NCBI RefSeq assembly: GCF_007176755.1
Contig: NZ_BJTV01000004.1
Location: forward strand, 248,001-312,000
DNA length: 64,000 nucleotides
From: Streptomyces sp. 1-11
Lineage (GTDB): Bacteria; Actinomycetota; Actinomycetes; Streptomycetales; Streptomycetaceae
Direction: 5' to 3'
The notes beneath the pieces were generated by a model. It was not told the DNA's origin, searched no databases, and saw only the letters and a list, made by a program, of their open reading frames with translations. The translations under genes and the position numbers were made by a program. This document shows, in pieces, positions 62,144 through 64,000 of this stretch (its first letter is position 1; each line of letters starts with the position of its first letter).

Positions 62144-62541
62144 CGAATGACCCCTCCTCGCGGCTCGACCGAACGGGACACGCGGTTTGTTTTGACCCCA
62201 CGCACACGATAACTCACCCGGCGGCCAAGGGAGTCGACCTGACAGAACTTTGCCGAAGACGGTTCGCGCCCTGTGCGCGCCCCTCGGGCGCCCCTTGCGT
62301 TCCGCAAACGTTTTCCGTCGTTGAGCGACTGTTCCGCCGCTTCGACGGTTCCCGGAAGCCAAGTGGACGCCAGGTGCGACAGGGTCGGGCGGTCGGCGGC
62401 GGGCCGGCCGGTCCGCGGTACCCCCGAGAGGCGGAGCGGGCACCGAAACAGCCCAAGCGGTCTGTGCTGAACGCGGCCGGGCCGTCTCCCGTACTGGACA
62501 CGGCAGACCTCGTTCCCGTGCCCGCCGAGGAGACCTCCCCG
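62144..62541. other. Divergent promoter region between cprB and LPMO
   Basis: About 400 bp without a gene. Near cprB it contains CGCGGTTTGTTTTGACC and an AT-rich patch to about 62215. Nearer the LPMO gene, TTGCG-ttc-CGCAA (about 62300) is a small inverted repeat. All longer frames here are shadows. Confidence 0.45.
62175..62196. promoter_or_regulatory. Candidate CprB autoregulatory operator
   Basis: GGGACACGCGGTTTGTTTTG shares the CGGTT.TTTTGA core with autoregulatory elements I remember for the ArpA/TylP receptor family. It lies 32-53 bp upstream of the cprB start, where a repressor would block transcription. Confidence 0.5.
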
Positions 62542-63462
62542 ATGACCAGGACGACCGCCCGCCTGAGCGTCACGGCGGCCGCCGCGGCGGCCCCGCTCCT
62601 GCTGCTGCCGTGGGTGGCGGGATCCGCCCAGGCACACGGAGCCCCCACGGACCCGGTCAGCCGTGTGTACGCCTGCTCCCCCGAGGGCGGCGCCGCGAAC
62701 CGGTCCGCGGCGTGCGGGGCGGCGGTCGCCGCGAACGGCGGCCCGTTCACCGCGTGGGACGACCTGCGGGTGGCGGGCGTGGCCGGCCGGGACCGGCAGG
62801 TGATCCCCGACGGCAGGCTGTGCAGCGGGAACCTGCCCGCCTACCGGGGGCTGGACCTGGCCAGGTCGGACTGGCCGGCGACCCGGCTCACTCCGGGCGG
62901 CCGGCTGACGATGACGTACGCCTCGACGATCGCGCACGCCGGGACCTTCCGGCTGTACCTCACCCGGCCCGGATACGACCCGCTCAAGCCGCTGGCCTGG
63001 TCCGATCTGCCCTCGCGGCCCTTCGCGGAGGTCAAGGACCCACCGCTGACGAACGGGGCGTACCACCTCCGGGCCACCCTGCCGAAGGACCGGACGGGGC
63101 GTCAGGTGCTGTACACCGTCTGGCAGAACAGCAGCACTCCGGACACCTACTACTCGTGCTCCGACGTGGTCTTCCCGCGGCGGGCAAGCGCGGCGGCGGC
63201 CACCCGGACGGCCACGGCCCCGCCTTCACCGGCGAGCGCGCGGCCCGGCCGGACGCCGGATGTCAGGCCCTCGGCTACGGCGTCCGCTCACGCCGCGGCC
63301 CCGGGCGGCGCACGGCCGGCCGGCGCGGGTGACGGCACGCCGGTGGCCGAGGCGACCCGCGCGGACGCGGGCCCCTCGGCTCCGTTGGCGGCGGGCGGCG
63401 CCGCCGCGGTGCTTGTGCTCGTCGCGGGCGCGGTGCTGGTCCCGCGGCTACGGCGGCGCTGA
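62542..63462 (+). CDS. AA10 lytic polysaccharide monooxygenase with C-terminal membrane anchor
   Basis: 306 aa. The signal peptide ends at AQA so that His32 becomes the mature N-terminal histidine of the copper brace (AHGAPTDPVSR); His132 (STIAHAGTFRLYLTR) is the second brace residue. The catalytic domain extends to about residue 215 (TYYSCSDVVF). A Pro/Thr/Ala-rich linker of about 60 aa, a C-terminal helix (AAVLVLVAGAVLVPRL) and RRR follow, so the enzyme is probably held on the outer membrane face. It would oxidise chitin or cellulose, or cell-surface glycans. GAGGAG lies before the ATG. Confidence 0.88.
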   Translation: MTRTTARLSVTAAAAAAPLLLLPWVAGSAQAHGAPTDPVSRVYACSPEGGAANRSAACGAAVAANGGPFTAWDDLRVAGVAGRDRQVIPDGRLCSGNLPAYRGLDLARSDWPATRLTPGGRLTMTYASTIAHAGTFRLYLTRPGYDPLKPLAWSDLPSRPFAEVKDPPLTNGAYHLRATLPKDRTGRQVLYTVWQNSSTPDTYYSCSDVVFPRRASAAAATRTATAPPSPASARPGRTPDVRPSATASAHAAAPGGARPAGAGDGTPVAEATRADAGPSAPLAAGGAAAVLVLVAGAVLVPRLRRR

Positions 63463-63480
63463 ACGTCCGCCGGACGGCCC

Positions 63481-64000
63481 TCAGTTCACGTAGACCCGGG
63501 TGCCGGCGTCGGTGACGGGGGCGTACTTGGCGGTGAAGTACCCGTTGGAGAAGCACAGGGTCGAGCCGGAGAACTTGGTGAACTGCTGGTTGGTGAAGGA
63601 GATGCTGCTGTCGGTGTTGCTGGCCGTGCCGGCCAGGCTCGGGGCCCGGTAGACGCAGGTGACGGTGCCGAGCAGGGTGTTCAGCTTGACCGTGGTCTGG
63701 ATGGTGCTGCCGCTGGGCGGGGTGACCGTGAGGGCGCCGGCCGAGGTGACCGTCGCGGTGTAGGGCAGGTTGTCGATCACGATGCTGCTGACGCCGAGCA
63801 CGCCGGTGACGTTGCTGGTGCAGCTGCTCGCGCCGAAGGTGTGCCCGGTGACCGACTCGGTGGCCGTGCCGGGGGCGGCCGGGTTGCTGGTGACCTTGGC
63901 GGTGAACTGGGAGGTCTTGCAGCTCACGCCGCTGGTGCCGGTCGCGCTGGAGTACAGGGTGGCGGTGGTGCCGGAGGCCAGCGGCGCGGTCAGGGTGTCG
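63481..64000 (-). CDS. Secreted protein, N-terminus beyond the window
   Basis: The frame runs from the stop at 63481 to the window edge without a start; at least 172 aa are visible. The sequence is Thr/Ser/Val-rich, beta-strand-like (TATVTSAGALTVTPPSGSTI, TTVKLNTLLGTVTCVYRAP) with evenly spaced cysteines, typical of Streptomyces surface or exported beta-sandwich proteins. I do not recognise a function. An internal GTG at 63927 is not a likely true start. It converges on the LPMO gene with an 18-bp gap. Confidence 0.7.
   Translation of the reverse strand, partial: DTLTAPLASGTTATLYSSATGTSGVSCKTSQFTAKVTSNPAAPGTATESVTGHTFGASSCTSNVTGVLGVSSIVIDNLPYTATVTSAGALTVTPPSGSTIQTTVKLNTLLGTVTCVYRAPSLAGTASNTDSSISFTNQQFTKFSGSTLCFSNGYFTAKYAPVTDAGTRVYVN

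Overview
The window is chromosomal DNA of a Streptomyces, or a very close relative. It has extreme GC content with G/C-ending codons, frequent GTG starts, genes on both strands and many 4-nt stop/start overlaps. It carries genus-typical families: geosmin synthase, a gamma-butyrolactone-receptor homologue that looks like CprB, alditol oxidase, an SSI-type protease inhibitor, and XRE-DUF5753/DUF397 and SAV2148-type proteins. From memory, the order alditol oxidase ... sulfite reductase operon ... geosmin synthase - cprB matches the S. coelicolor SCO6147 to SCO6071 interval in reverse. No tRNA, rRNA, insertion sequence, phage gene or CRISPR array was seen, so this looks like ordinary vertically inherited chromosome.

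Layout. 0-7.4 kb: a 2-hydroxyacid dehydrogenase divergent from alditol oxidase, then a ROK regulator with a GH2 beta-galactosidase, and a TetR regulator. 7.4-20.6 kb: single-gene units (DinB-like protein, homocysteine methyltransferase, carboxylesterase, XRE/DUF397 pair, VOC/AraC pair, YihY membrane protein, AidB-type acyl-CoA dehydrogenase, GAF regulator, secreted protein, acetyltransferase). 20.7-30.2 kb: one sulfur-assimilation operon. It has a short cysteine-containing leader ORF, then ferredoxin sulfite reductase, a zinc-ribbon miniprotein, APS reductase, APS kinase, both sulfate adenylyltransferase subunits, a 34-codon ORF, an SsuABC-type importer, and a CbiX chelatase that would make siroheme for the reductase. 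30.2-44.4 kb: a thioredoxin-fold protein beside a decayed DUF1697 gene start, an MMPL transporter, a macrolide glycosyltransferase with an operator-like palindrome inside its promoter, a sugar ABC importer without its own ATPase, two phosphotransferase/nuclease units, a HEPN protein, and a pair of secreted proteins that together look like a copper amine oxidase split into two polypeptides. 44.5-55.8 kb: glycogen/maltodextrin to trehalose genes (GlgX, TreY, TreZ), interrupted by a zinc carboxypeptidase, an SSI inhibitor and an FHA protein, followed by an aminopeptidase P. 55.8-64 kb: a PDZ protein, geosmin synthase, a P450, an ARMT1-like protein, cprB, a membrane-anchored LPMO, and a secreted protein cut by the window edge.

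Most notable observations: the split copper amine oxidase with an altered cofactor motif; the leader ORF with competing RNA helices ahead of the sulfur operon; the palindrome inside the macrolide-resistance promoter; and eleven starts (ten genes and one gene remnant) whose start codon lies exactly 6-7 nt after a -10-like hexamer, which suggests leaderless transcripts. All assignments are from reading the sequence and from memory of the families; no searches were run.
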